From contig JAUNDT010000004.1 of NCBI GenBank assembly GCA_030525945.1, positions 62,001 to 126,000 of the forward strand: a DNA stretch of 64,000 nucleotides. The letters run 5' to 3'. Positions 34,431 through 43,421 of this stretch are shown here, in pieces. Position numbers and translations under genes: made by a program. The notes below the pieces were generated by a model that did not search any database, was not told where the DNA came from, and worked only from the letters and a program-made list of their open reading frames with translations. This stretch comes from Coriobacteriaceae bacterium. Lineage in GTDB: Bacteria; Actinomycetota; Coriobacteriia; Coriobacteriales; Coriobacteriaceae. Positions within the stretch are counted from its first letter, which is position 1. Each line of letters opens with the position of its first letter.

Positions 34431-36134
34431 ATGTACCAGGGAGTTAACGCTTCGGAGGGCATCGGCATCGGCACTGTTATGGTTGCCGTCGACCCCGACC
34501 TGACCTTCGAGCCCCATGAGGTAGCGGACACCGCCGCCGAGAAGGAGCGCTACCAGGCAGCTCTGGCCGTCTTCTGCGAGAAGACGCAGGCTCAGGCCGA
34601 CCACATGAAGGTCGCCGTGGGCGAGAACGAGGCCGAGATCATGGCCGGCCACATCATCCTTGCTCAGGATCCGGGCATGACCGACGCCATCAACGGCGCC
34701 ATCGACGGCGGCGCTTGCGCCGAGCAGGCCCTTGTGGACGCCTCCACCATGTTCGAGAACATGTTCCTGTCCATGGACGACGAGATGTTCCGCCTGCGCG
34801 CCGCCGACATCGCCGACATCCGCACCGGCATCCTCGCCGAGCTGCTCGGCGTTGAGGTCGTGGACCTCTCCGTTCTCCCCGAGAACACCGTTGTCGTCGT
34901 GCACGACCTGACTCCGTCCATGACGGCGACCATCGACAAGGAGCACGTTGCCGGCATCGTGACCGAGACCGGCGGCCGCACCTCCCACTCCGCGATCATC
35001 GCCCGCGCGCTCGAGATCCCGGCTGTGCTCTCCGTGGCCAACAGCTGCTCTGCGCTGCGTAACGGCATGACCGCCATCGTCGACGGCTCCAAGGGCGTTG
35101 TCATCGCCGAGCCCGAGGCCGACGTTCTCGCCGACTACCAGGCCAAGGCCGCTGCCTTCGCTGAGGAGAAGGCAGCTCTCGAGGCCTTCCGCGGCAAGGA
35201 GACTGTCACCGCCGACGGCATCAAGAAGATCCTCGCCTGCAACATCGGCTCCCCGAACGACGTCGCCAACGCGCTTGAGCACGACTGCGAGGCCATCGGC
35301 CTGTTCCGCTCCGAGTTCCTGTTCATGGACGCCACCGAGCTGCCGTCCGAGGAGGAGCAGTTCCAGGCGTACCGCAAGGTCGCTTCTGCCCTCAAGGGCG
35401 CTCCGGTTATCATCCGCACGCTCGACGTGGGCGGCGACAAGGCGATTCCTTACCTCGCCATGGAGCCGGAGGAGAACCCGTTCATGGGCTTCCGTGCCGT
35501 GCGTTACTGCCTCGAGAACGCCGACCAGTACAAGGTTCAGCTTCGCGCCCTGCTGCGCGCCGGCGCCTTTGGCGACGTGAAGATCATGATTCCGCTCGTG
35601 ACCTGTGTTGAGGAGGTCCGCGCGGTCAAGGCTCTCGTTGAGGAGTGCAAGGCCGAGCTCGAGGCCGAGGGCTTCCAGTACGACGCCAACATCGAGGTCG
35701 GCGTCATGATGGAGACCCCTGCCGCCTCCCTCATCGCCGACAAGCTCGCCGAGGAGGCCGACTTCTTCTCCATTGGCACCAACGACCTCATCGGTTACAC
35801 CATGTGCGCCGACCGTGGCAACGACCACATCTCCAACCTGTACCAGGTCTACTACCCGGCCGTTCTCCGTTCCATCAAGAACATCATCGAGAGCGGCGTC
35901 AAGGCCGGCATCATGGTTGGCATGTGCGGCGAGGCTGCAGCCGATCCTCTGCTTGAGCCGCTGCTGATCTCCTTCGGCCTGGAGGAGTTCTCCATGTCCG
36001 CGCCGTCTATCCTGCGTGCCCGCAAGACCATCTCCCAGTGGACCAAGGCCGAGTGCGACGAGCTCGCCGAGAAGGCGCTCGCCTGCACCACCGCTGCCGA
36101 GGTCAAGGAGCTGCTTGAGGCTGCCGCTCGCTAA
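34431..36134 (+). CDS. ptsI: PTS enzyme I (phosphoenolpyruvate-protein phosphotransferase)
   Basis: A 567-residue protein that takes phosphate from PEP and passes it to HPr. The phospho-His is His186 in GGRTSHSAIIARALEIPAV. PEP-binding motifs follow: GLFRSEFLFMD, IIRTLDVGGDKAIPYL and the DFFSIGTNDLIGYTM and GMCGEAAADP segments near the end. The ATG at 34431 is preferred to one at 34425 because GAGAGG then has correct spacing. It lies downstream of ptsH and upstream of a 1-phosphofructokinase gene. Codon usage is highly biased. Confidence 0.97.
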   Translation: MYQGVNASEGIGIGTVMVAVDPDLTFEPHEVADTAAEKERYQAALAVFCEKTQAQADHMKVAVGENEAEIMAGHIILAQDPGMTDAINGAIDGGACAEQALVDASTMFENMFLSMDDEMFRLRAADIADIRTGILAELLGVEVVDLSVLPENTVVVVHDLTPSMTATIDKEHVAGIVTETGGRTSHSAIIARALEIPAVLSVANSCSALRNGMTAIVDGSKGVVIAEPEADVLADYQAKAAAFAEEKAALEAFRGKETVTADGIKKILACNIGSPNDVANALEHDCEAIGLFRSEFLFMDATELPSEEEQFQAYRKVASALKGAPVIIRTLDVGGDKAIPYLAMEPEENPFMGFRAVRYCLENADQYKVQLRALLRAGAFGDVKIMIPLVTCVEEVRAVKALVEECKAELEAEGFQYDANIEVGVMMETPAASLIADKLAEEADFFSIGTNDLIGYTMCADRGNDHISNLYQVYYPAVLRSIKNIIESGVKAGIMVGMCGEAAADPLLEPLLISFGLEEFSMSAPSILRARKTISQWTKAECDELAEKALACTTAAEVKELLEAAAR

Positions 36135-36145
36135 GCGACGCATCG

Positions 36146-36189
36146 CCGGCTGTGGGTCAACGTGCGAGTTGGCCCGCAGCCGGTTCATC
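36146..36189 (+). terminator. Hairpin terminator after ptsI
   Basis: CCGGCTGTGGGTCAAC pairs over 16 bp with GTTGGCCCGCAGCCGG (with G-U pairs) around GTGCGA. The downstream stretch TTCATCT is only moderately T-rich. Confidence 0.7.
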
Positions 36190-36215
36190 TATATAGGTAG
36201 ATAAATCGATTTATC
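36187..36215. promoter_or_regulatory. Palindromes upstream of the second 1-phosphofructokinase gene
   Basis: GATAAATCGATTTATC (36200-36215) is a perfect 16-bp palindrome, and ATCTA...TAGAT (36187-36202) overlaps its left end. Position and AT-rich symmetry suggest an operator; the binding protein is unknown. Confidence 0.4.
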
Positions 36216-36287
36216 GCCCAATCACGCGCTGATGCCATCCGCATTGCGGTACTCTTTATAGGTACCAGTGATTATCTAGGAGGCTGT

Positions 36288-37220
36288 ATGTTTTACACCC
36301 TGACCGCAAATCCCGCCGTTGATATGACGGTTTCCAGCCCGGCTCTCGTTGCCGACGAGAACGTCCGCGCCGGTTCCGCCAGCTACACCGCCAACGGCAA
36401 GGGCCTTGACGTGTCTTTCGCCCTCAAGAAGTTCGGCGTCGACTCCGTCGCTCTCGGCTTCTTCGGTGGCTTCACGGGTAAGTACATCGTCGACGAGACC
36501 ATGAACCTCGGCTGCCTGTGCCGTCCCGTGTGGATCGACGGCATCACCCGCATCTGCGCGTACATCAACGACGGCGAGCACGAGTACGGCGTTCTGAACC
36601 CGGGCGCTCCGCTCACCCCGCAGTACGAGGAGCAGCTCTACAACATCCTCGACACCAGCTCTGACATGGACTGCCTCGTGGTTTCCGGCTCCGTGCCGCC
36701 CCGCGCCTCCAAGGACTTCCTCAACCAGGTCATGGAGCACGCGCAGTCCCGCGGTGCCGACGTTGTGCTGGACCTCTCCTCCGACAAGCTCAAGGAGCTC
36801 GCCGAGAAGAAGCCCCTGCTCATCAAGCCGAACCACCACGAGATGAAGGCGATCTTCGGCGTGCCGGTGGAGACCGACGACGACGTGCGCGTGGCCATGA
36901 AGATGGCTCACGACCGTGGCGTTCAGAACGTCCTGCTTACCCGCGGTAGCCGCGGCGACGCCTACTTCTCCAACGGCGAGGACATCTGGTACGCCAAGCG
37001 CGAGTTCAACATCAAGCTCGTTTCCTCCGTGTGCGCCGGCGACTGCACGCTCGCCGCGTTCCTGCTCAAGTGGTACAAGAACCGCGACAACGTCGAGGAG
37101 GCGCTCAAGCTCGCTATGGCTACCGGCGCCAACGTTGCCGAGTCCGTCGGCCTGGGCGACTTCGGCCGTGTTGACGAGTACAGCAAGCGCGTGACTGTAC
37201 GCAAGCTCGACCGCAAGTAA
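36288..37220 (+). CDS. 1-phosphofructokinase paralogue (PfkB family)
   Basis: A 310-residue PfkB kinase, clearly related along its length to the fruK product at 24.95 kb (YTLTANPA, NGKGL, VSGSVPP, LLIKPN, VCAGDCTLAAFLLKW). The catalytic Asp is in CAGD. It probably phosphorylates fructose 1-phosphate or a similar sugar phosphate such as tagatose 6-phosphate. RBS TAGGAGG precedes the ATG. It follows ptsI but is cut off from it by a terminator, and its codon bias resembles that of ptsH and ptsI, so strong, perhaps constitutive, expression is expected. Confidence 0.88.
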   Translation: MFYTLTANPAVDMTVSSPALVADENVRAGSASYTANGKGLDVSFALKKFGVDSVALGFFGGFTGKYIVDETMNLGCLCRPVWIDGITRICAYINDGEHEYGVLNPGAPLTPQYEEQLYNILDTSSDMDCLVVSGSVPPRASKDFLNQVMEHAQSRGADVVLDLSSDKLKELAEKKPLLIKPNHHEMKAIFGVPVETDDDVRVAMKMAHDRGVQNVLLTRGSRGDAYFSNGEDIWYAKREFNIKLVSSVCAGDCTLAAFLLKWYKNRDNVEEALKLAMATGANVAESVGLGDFGRVDEYSKRVTVRKLDRK

Positions 37221-37225
37221 ACCCC

Positions 37226-37265
37226 AAAATGCGTCATTTAGGGTCAGACCCTAAATGACGCATTT
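37226..37265. repeat. GGGTC-AG-ACCC palindrome, left flank of the Y1 transposase gene
   Basis: A perfect 18-bp stem with AAAATGCGTCATTTAGGGTC as the left arm, ending in a T-tract. It starts 6 bp after the kinase stop codon and ends at the stop codon of the transposase gene, so it could also terminate transcription from both sides. Confidence 0.85.
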
Positions 37266-38015
37266 TTATATGCGCGTTGTCCGGGAAATGATGCTGCGGC
37301 CGATTCCCGTGATGCGTTCAATCTGCTTGACCGTCAGGCCCTCTGAGCGAAGTGCTTGGAGGGCCTGATTGCGTTCCATTTTCTTCTCTGACTTGAGTTT
37401 GGGAATGCGATCTGCGCCCAATATGCTTTGTGCGAGCTCCAGCGCCTCATCATCGGTTACGCGCCTGCCTGGTTTAAAGACGTAACCACCGTATTCCGAT
37501 GCTTCTGAAAACGCTTTGAAGTTGCCCTGTCCACCAATCAGATCCAGAACGGGAGCTAGATAGGTCCGCGTCGAATCTCCATTCAAATAGTCCCCGTAGC
37601 TGCTCCATGGGTATTGAGCGGCGGGGCAGACGCCCGCTTTTGCGGGGTTGTCGTGGACGTATCTCAGGGCGCACAGAAGTTGCTCGTCAGTTGCAATTCT
37701 TACGCTGTGGTATCGGCCATCAAAAACGGGCCCTATATGACCGGCAGTTTTGTTGAATCGGACCGCGTATGAGGTCGCAAGGTCATGCATGAAATCCGGG
37801 AGTCGGTCGCTGATGTCAAAAAGAATGAGATGGACATGATTGCTCATGAGGCACCATGCGATGAGCCTAATATCATGGCGAGCGATATATTCGTCGATGT
37901 AAAAAAGAAAGGACCTATGGTCCTCCTCGCATTCAAATAGAATCTGATTTCCCGAACCCTTAAGCACCACGTGGTAGTACCCTGATTCGGCTCGTTCCCT
38001 AGGTCGCCTTGGCAT
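37266..38015 (-). CDS. REP-associated tyrosine (Y1/HUH) transposase
   Basis: A 249-residue Y1 transposase related to IS200 and to RAYT enzymes. The HUH motif is MSNHVHLILFD (His60, His62) and the catalytic Tyr is in LRYVHDNPAKAG (about Tyr118). Unlike IS200 enzymes it has a C-terminal extension ending in a helix-turn-helix (GLTVKQIERITGIGRSIISRT). RBS GGAAGGGGG precedes the ATG. Copies of one palindrome family stand on either side (37226-37265 and 38077-38115), the arrangement expected for a RAYT and its REP-like substrates. No IS ends are seen, so it is probably a resident single-copy gene. Confidence 0.88.
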   Translation of the reverse strand: MPRRPRERAESGYYHVVLKGSGNQILFECEEDHRSFLFYIDEYIARHDIRLIAWCLMSNHVHLILFDISDRLPDFMHDLATSYAVRFNKTAGHIGPVFDGRYHSVRIATDEQLLCALRYVHDNPAKAGVCPAAQYPWSSYGDYLNGDSTRTYLAPVLDLIGGQGNFKAFSEASEYGGYVFKPGRRVTDDEALELAQSILGADRIPKLKSEKKMERNQALQALRSEGLTVKQIERITGIGRSIISRTTRI

Positions 38016-38076
38016 AATGTCCCCCTTCCGTTTTGAATATAGCCCCTATACCCAAAAAGCCTCTTATCCCTTCGCC

Positions 38077-38115
38077 AAAATGCGCCATTTAGGGTCTGAC
38101 CCTAAATGGCGCATT
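38077..38115. repeat. GGGTC-TG-ACCC palindrome, right flank of the Y1 transposase gene
   Basis: AAAATGCGCCATTTAGGGTC is the left arm. Compared with the copy at 37226, a T is replaced by C on the left and the matching A by G on the right, so the stem stays paired. Confidence 0.85.
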
Positions 38116-38158
38116 CTTTAGTAGACTTGGGGGGAGAGGTAGAGAAAGGCGAAGATCC

Positions 38159-39592
38159 GTGCAGCATTCCACAGACACATCCTTTACGGGCAGCGACCTG
38201 AATGGGTCGGTGCCGAGCGCGGCGGCATTGAGCGTATTGCGCGCCCTAGAAGCCGCTGACCTCGAGGCGTGGATTGTGGGTGGATGGGTGCGCGATGCCC
38301 TGATGGGCGCCCCTGGGCACGACATCGATGTCTGCTGCAGCGGTACCTGGGAGCGCAATGCCGCCGTGCTGCGCGCCGCGGGTATCGCGGTGGTCGAATC
38401 CGGCATCAAGTTCGGCGGCATCACGGCCGTGGTCGACGGCGAGCGCATCGAGGTGACTTCGTATCGCTTCGACGGCTTTTACACCGACGGCCGCCATCCC
38501 GAGAGCGTCAAGCTCGCGCAGCGAGTCGAGGACGACCTGGCGCGCCGCGACTTCACCGTGAACGCCATGGCGTGGCATCCCGAGCGCGGTCTTCTCGACC
38601 TGTATGACGGGCGCGGGGACTTGGAACGCAGGCAGATCTGCGCGGTGGGGGAGCCCCGTCGTCGCTTTGAGGAGGATGCCCTGCGTATGCTCCGCGCCGT
38701 GCGCTTCGCCTGCCGCCTGGACTTCTCCATGGATCCTTCAACGGCCCAGGCGCTTGCGGAATGCGCCTCGCTACTCGACCAGGTTGCCCGGGAGCGCGTG
38801 GGTATTGAGCTCGAGGGGATTCTCGTAACGGGGCATGGCGGAGATGCGCTCCTGCGGTACCCAGAGCTCATGTGCGCCGCGATCCCGGAGCTCGCCGATA
38901 TGCGTGGCTTCGACCAGCGCACCCCGTATCATGCGTTTGACGTCTACGAGCACACCGCACGCGTCCTTACGGTGGCGGGTGAGCTCTCGCGTTTCCGCAT
39001 CGACGGGGGAGACCCCGATGCGCCCCCGTCGCCCTCGCTCATGTGGGCGGCGCTTTTGCACGACATCGCCAAGCCCGATACGTTCACGGTCGATGAGCAC
39101 GGCCGCGGGCATTTCTATGGGCACCCGCAGGAGGGCGCCGGCAAGGCGCGCGGCATCATGCGCCGGCTCTCATGCGGCAACGACCTCATGCGCGACGTGA
39201 CCCTGCTCATTCAATACCACGACCAACCGTTGCGTCCGGAGCGTGTGGATCTGCTCCGCATGATGCAGCGCTTTGCCGCGGGCGGGGTAGACGTTCCGCG
39301 CCTGATGGGCGAGCTGTTTGACCTCAAGCGGGCCGACACGCTCGGCAAGGCCCAGCGATGCTTCTACTACGTTGACGAGATTGAGCGCATGCGCGAGATG
39401 GTCCGAGAGCTTATTGCGAACCACGAGGTGTACAGCATCAAGACGCTCGACTTGGCGGGCGCTGACCTCATCACCGCAGGTATGGCCCCTGGACCGCACA
39501 TCGGAGCGGCGCTCAACCGCGCCCTTGAGGCGGCCATCACAGGTGCTGTGCCCAACGAGCGTCCCGCGCTCATGGCGTATCTGGGCTTTTAG
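38159..39592 (+). CDS. cca: CCA tRNA nucleotidyltransferase with HD domain
   Basis: A 477-residue class II nucleotidyltransferase. The head domain has WIVGGWVRDALMG and the metal-binding pair in GHDIDV (Asp55, Asp57). RRDFTVNAMAWHP and EEDALRMLRAVRFACRL follow, and an HD phosphohydrolase domain is marked by LLHDIAKPD. The enzyme adds or repairs the 3' CCA of tRNAs; poly(A) polymerase activity cannot be excluded. The start is GTG at 38159 with AAAGG upstream. The tRNAs in this window already encode CCA, so a repair role is likely. Confidence 0.92.
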   Translation: MQHSTDTSFTGSDLNGSVPSAAALSVLRALEAADLEAWIVGGWVRDALMGAPGHDIDVCCSGTWERNAAVLRAAGIAVVESGIKFGGITAVVDGERIEVTSYRFDGFYTDGRHPESVKLAQRVEDDLARRDFTVNAMAWHPERGLLDLYDGRGDLERRQICAVGEPRRRFEEDALRMLRAVRFACRLDFSMDPSTAQALAECASLLDQVARERVGIELEGILVTGHGGDALLRYPELMCAAIPELADMRGFDQRTPYHAFDVYEHTARVLTVAGELSRFRIDGGDPDAPPSPSLMWAALLHDIAKPDTFTVDEHGRGHFYGHPQEGAGKARGIMRRLSCGNDLMRDVTLLIQYHDQPLRPERVDLLRMMQRFAAGGVDVPRLMGELFDLKRADTLGKAQRCFYYVDEIERMREMVRELIANHEVYSIKTLDLAGADLITAGMAPGPHIGAALNRALEAAITGAVPNERPALMAYLGF

Positions 39593-39741
39593 CGCCCGTG
39601 CCGTGCCCGCCCGCGTGGTATGATTCCTCCGTGTCGTAACACGAACTAACTGATTCGTAACACGCCCCGTGACACCACAGGGCGATGATGCGCGTCCGCG
39701 GGCCTTCTCGCACGAGCGCACATCCCACGGGAGGAGATCAC

Positions 39742-41379
39742 ATGGCAGAGCCGATCATTTCGCGGCGCACGTTAATGGGCGGCGCGCTGGCGGGTGCCGC
39801 AGTTGTGGCGGCGCCGCTTGCCGGATGCGGCGCTGCGGGCAAAGACGGGTCGCAGCAGGGCCCTACGTCCGAGCTCAGCAGCGTCACCGTGGCCATGAGC
39901 CCCTCGAGCGAGCCCGCGGCGGGCTTTGACCCGCTGGTTGCCTGGGGTTGCGGCGAGCATGTGCACGAGCCGCTCATCCAGTCCGCGCTGATCACCACCG
40001 ACGAAGACCTCAACTTCGTAAACGACCTGGCCGTCGAGTATATGTGCTCGTCCGACGGCCTCGTGTGGACCTTCGAGATCCGCGACGACGTCACGTTCTC
40101 CGACGGCGAGCCCCTCACCGCCCACGACGTTGCCTTTACGGTGAACGGCGTGATCGAGAGCCCCGCGTCGCAGGCGGACCTTTCCATGGTCGATCGCGCC
40201 GTCGCCGTGAGCGATACGGTCGTTGAACTGCACCTGAATAAGCCGTACAACGCCTTGCTCTACACACTGGCGGTCCTGGGCATTGTCCCGGAGCACGCGT
40301 ATAAGGAGGGCTACGGCGAAAAGCCCATCGGATCGGGCCGGTACCTGCTCGATCGTTGGGAGCGCGGCGAGCAGATCGCATTTCGCGCCAACCCGGATTA
40401 CTACGGGGACGCTCCGGCGATGGATGTTGTGACCGTGGTCTTTATGGATGAGGACGCGGCGCTCGCGGCCGTTCAAAAGGGCGAGATCGACATCGCGTAC
40501 ACCTTTGCCACCAAGGCTGGCCAGCAGGTCGAGGGCTATGAGCTCGCCGCGTACAAAACGGTCGACTCGCGCGGCATCTCGCTGCCCGTCATTCCCGCCG
40601 GCGCCACGCGCGTGCTCGAGGATGACATCGCCTATCATGCGGGCAACGACGTGACCTGCGATATTGCCGTGCGCCGCGCCATCAACATGGCAATCGACCG
40701 CGACAGCGTGATCGAGCACGTGCTCAACGGGCACGGCAAGGTCGCGTACTCGGTGGGTGACGGCATGCCGTGGTCGAGCGAGGACATGCGCGTCGAGCTC
40801 GACCGCAAGCAGGCGCGCAAGTTGCTCGATGAGGCAGGTTGGAAGCCCGGGGCGGATGGCATCCGCGAGCGCGAGGGCGTGCGCGCTGCCTTTGACCTGT
40901 GGTATTCGGCAGATGACTCCGTCCGCCAGGCGTTGGCCCATGAGGTCGCCAACCAGCTCAAAAAGATCGGTCTTGAGGTCACGCCGCGTGGTGGCAGCTG
41001 GGACGAGATCTACCCCAACCAGTTCTGTTCGCCCGTGCTGTGGGGCTGGGGCTCGAATTCCCCGGTTGAGGTATACGAGCTGAATTATTCGACGGGTTGG
41101 GGCAATTACAGCTGCTACGAGAGCGATGTGACCGACGCGTATCTGGACGAGGCCCTTGCCCAGACGGACGTTGAGGCTTCGTACCCTTACTGGGAAAAGG
41201 CCATGTGGGATGGCACGGAGGGCGTGGCTCCCCAGGGCGCGGCAACGTGGGCATGGATCGCCAACGTCGACCACTTGTACTTTAAGCGCGCCGGCCTGGA
41301 CGTGGCGCACCAAAAGCCGCATCCGCATGGACATGGCTGGTCGCTGCTGAACAACGTCGACCGCTGGAGCTGGAAGTAG
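39742..41379 (+). CDS. Peptide/nickel-type ABC transporter substrate-binding lipoprotein
   Basis: A 545-residue family-5 solute-binding protein. The N-terminus combines a twin-arginine-like SRRTLMGGALAG with a lipobox (LAGC). The mature part shows the family pattern, for example GLVWTFEIRDDVTFSDGEPLTAHDVAFT and PIGSGRYLLDRWERG. Histidines cluster at CGEHVHEPL and at the C-terminal KPHPHGHGW, which may point to nickel or a metal chelate rather than plain peptide; this is inference. RBS GGGAGGAG precedes the ATG at 39742. It heads a four-gene importer operon. Confidence 0.88.
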   Translation: MAEPIISRRTLMGGALAGAAVVAAPLAGCGAAGKDGSQQGPTSELSSVTVAMSPSSEPAAGFDPLVAWGCGEHVHEPLIQSALITTDEDLNFVNDLAVEYMCSSDGLVWTFEIRDDVTFSDGEPLTAHDVAFTVNGVIESPASQADLSMVDRAVAVSDTVVELHLNKPYNALLYTLAVLGIVPEHAYKEGYGEKPIGSGRYLLDRWERGEQIAFRANPDYYGDAPAMDVVTVVFMDEDAALAAVQKGEIDIAYTFATKAGQQVEGYELAAYKTVDSRGISLPVIPAGATRVLEDDIAYHAGNDVTCDIAVRRAINMAIDRDSVIEHVLNGHGKVAYSVGDGMPWSSEDMRVELDRKQARKLLDEAGWKPGADGIREREGVRAAFDLWYSADDSVRQALAHEVANQLKKIGLEVTPRGGSWDEIYPNQFCSPVLWGWGSNSPVEVYELNYSTGWGNYSCYESDVTDAYLDEALAQTDVEASYPYWEKAMWDGTEGVAPQGAATWAWIANVDHLYFKRAGLDVAHQKPHPHGHGWSLLNNVDRWSWK

Positions 41380-41382
41380 CGC

Positions 41383-42372
41383 ATGGGCCGTTTCGCCTTG
41401 CGTGAGCTCGCGCGTTTCGCGCTGCTCCTGTTTGCCGTGAGCCTTGCCACGTTCGCGCTGGTGTCCCTGTCGCCCATAGACCCCGTTCAGGCGAATGTGG
41501 GGCAGCAGGCGCTCGTTGGCGTGAGCGCCGAGAAGCGCGCCCAGCTTGCCGCCCATTGGGGCGTGGGTGTTCCCCTGTGGGAGCGGTATGTCTCGTGGCT
41601 CGGCGGTGTGCTGCACGGCGACTGGGGCACGAGCCTGAGGTTCAACGCCCCCGTTGCCCAGGTTGTGGGGGAGCGATTCGCGCGCTCCTTTGCGCTCATG
41701 GCTACGGCATGGGCCCTTTCGGGGGTCCTGGGGCTTGCGTTGGGCATGGTGTCGGGTGCACGGGTGGGCTCGACGCTCGACAACGTCATTCGGCGCTGCT
41801 GTATCGTTCTTTCGGCCACACCGGCGTTTTGGGTGGGCATCGTGGCGCTCATGGTCTTCTCCGTATGGCTCGGGTGGTTCCCGCTGGGGTTCTCCACGCC
41901 CATCGGGGTCGACCCCGCGAGCGTGACGGTGCTCGACCGCGTGCGCCATATGGTACTGCCGGCGCTCGTACTCTCGCTGACGAGCATGCCGAGCATCGCG
42001 CTTCATACCCGGGAGAAGGTTGTCGACGTGATGGCGAGTGACTACGTGCGGTTTGCCCGTGCGCGCGGTGAATCCACGACGGAGATTCTGCGCCGACATG
42101 GCGTGCGCAACGTGGTGCTTCCCGCGCTGACGCTCCAGTTTGCCAGCATCGGCGAGATCTTCGGCGGCTCGGTTCTGGTGGAGCAGGTGTTCTCGTACCC
42201 CGGGCTCGGTCAGGCTGCCATCACGGCGGGGCTGGGTGGCGATGCGCCGCTGTTGGTGGGTATCGCCCTTGCGAGCGTGGCGTTCGTGTTCGGCGGCAAC
42301 ATGCTTGCCAACGTGCTGTACCGGGTAATCGATCCTCGCGTGGCACAAAGGGGTGGATATGGGCTTGAGTAA
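41383..42372 (+). CDS. Peptide/nickel-type ABC transporter permease (DppB/NikB class)
   Basis: A 329-residue permease with about six membrane helices. The opening pattern is typical of the DppB class (FALVSLSPIDPVQANV), and the EAA loop lies in YVRFARARGESTTEILRRHGVRNVVLPAL. It begins 3 bp after the binding-protein stop codon and overlaps the next permease by 14 bp, so translation of the operon is tightly coupled. Confidence 0.92.
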   Translation: MGRFALRELARFALLLFAVSLATFALVSLSPIDPVQANVGQQALVGVSAEKRAQLAAHWGVGVPLWERYVSWLGGVLHGDWGTSLRFNAPVAQVVGERFARSFALMATAWALSGVLGLALGMVSGARVGSTLDNVIRRCCIVLSATPAFWVGIVALMVFSVWLGWFPLGFSTPIGVDPASVTVLDRVRHMVLPALVLSLTSMPSIALHTREKVVDVMASDYVRFARARGESTTEILRRHGVRNVVLPALTLQFASIGEIFGGSVLVEQVFSYPGLGQAAITAGLGGDAPLLVGIALASVAFVFGGNMLANVLYRVIDPRVAQRGGYGLE

Positions 42373-43417
42373 CGCGCGGTGCGGAGCTGAGGCGCGATCT
42401 GACACCCAGGCTTGCCCCGACGCCCGGACGCAGAGCCGTACGGAGGAGCATGCCGCTGCCGTGGGGCTCGGTTGCGCACCGGACCGCCCCGATGCCCCGG
42501 TGCCCGCTGGCACCTCGCCGCACCCCGACGCTCTGGCACGCGCGAATGCTGCGAAGGGCGATGCCGCTCGGACGCCGCTGCATGTCCCATCCACGCAGAG
42601 GGGCGGTAACCGGCGAGCCGTGCTCGCGACCCTTATTGTTGCCGGGCTGCTGTTGATCTTGGTGGTCGTTGCGGGCCGTTTGGTGTGGGATGCCGCGTGC
42701 GTCACGGACTTTTCTGCCAAAAACCTTGCTCCTTCGTTGGCGCATCCGTTCGGCACGGACCAAATGGGCCGCGACATGCTGCTGCGCACGCTTGCAGGCC
42801 TATCGACGTCCCTGTTCGTGGGCGCGCTCGCCGCTGCGGCATCCGGTGTTTTGGCGCTGGCGTTCGCCCTCATCGCGGCCTTTGGTGGACGTGTGGGCGA
42901 CGCCGTGGTGTCGTGGCTTATCGACTTCGTGATGAGTATTCCACACATCGTCTTGCTGCTGCTCATCAGCTGCGCGCTGGGACGCGGGGCTTTTGGCGTT
43001 ACCGTCGGCCTCATGCTCACGCATTGGCCGAGCCTCGCGCGCGTGCTGCGTGCCGAGCTTTTGCAGCTCAAGAGCGCCCCGTGGCTTGCCGCTACGGAGG
43101 CGCTCGGGGTTTCGCGCATTCGCATCGCGCTTACGCATGTTGTGCCGGCGTTCGTGCCCCAGCTCGTGGTGGGCGTGGTTCTGGCCTTTCCCCATGTGAT
43201 TTTGCATGAGTCGTCGCTGACGTTTTTGGGCTTCGGTCTGTCTTTGGACGAGCCGGCGCTTGGAGTGATTCTCGCGGAGGCCATGGGCTTTTTGACCGCC
43301 GGCATGTGGTGGCAGGCGCTGCTGCCCGGCGCGGTTCTCGCTGCATGCGTGCTGTTGCTCGACCATGTGGGCGGGCTGCTGCGCGCGCTTTCGTCCTCCC
43401 ATGCGGTTCAGGAGTAG
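42359..43417 (+). CDS. Peptide/nickel-type ABC transporter permease (DppC/NikC class)
   Basis: A 352-residue permease. The membrane part begins near residue 88, after an unusually long Ala/Pro/Arg-rich cytoplasmic tail. DppC markers are AHPFGTDQMGRDMLLRTLAG and the EAA-like AATEALGVSRIRIALTHVVPAF. The ATG at 42359 follows AAAGGGG inside the end of the preceding gene; a GTG at 42353 is possible. It pairs with the DppB-class permease just upstream. Confidence 0.9.
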   Translation: MGLSNARCGAEARSDTQACPDARTQSRTEEHAAAVGLGCAPDRPDAPVPAGTSPHPDALARANAAKGDAARTPLHVPSTQRGGNRRAVLATLIVAGLLLILVVVAGRLVWDAACVTDFSAKNLAPSLAHPFGTDQMGRDMLLRTLAGLSTSLFVGALAAAASGVLALAFALIAAFGGRVGDAVVSWLIDFVMSIPHIVLLLLISCALGRGAFGVTVGLMLTHWPSLARVLRAELLQLKSAPWLAATEALGVSRIRIALTHVVPAFVPQLVVGVVLAFPHVILHESSLTFLGFGLSLDEPALGVILAEAMGFLTAGMWWQALLPGAVLAACVLLLDHVGGLLRALSSSHAVQE

Positions 43418-43421
43418 GTCT

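Noticed and set aside
37266-38015. A complete IS200/IS605 insertion sequence
   Set aside because: The enzyme has a RAYT-like extension and is flanked by chromosomal palindromes, with no IS-type left and right ends or TnpB gene visible.
39772-43305. 1177-codon open frame on the minus strand opposite the peptide/nickel ABC genes
   Set aside because: It is the antisense of four genes with clear families and overlaps. Long antisense frames are expected in GC-rich DNA, and it has no ribosome site or protein-like motifs.
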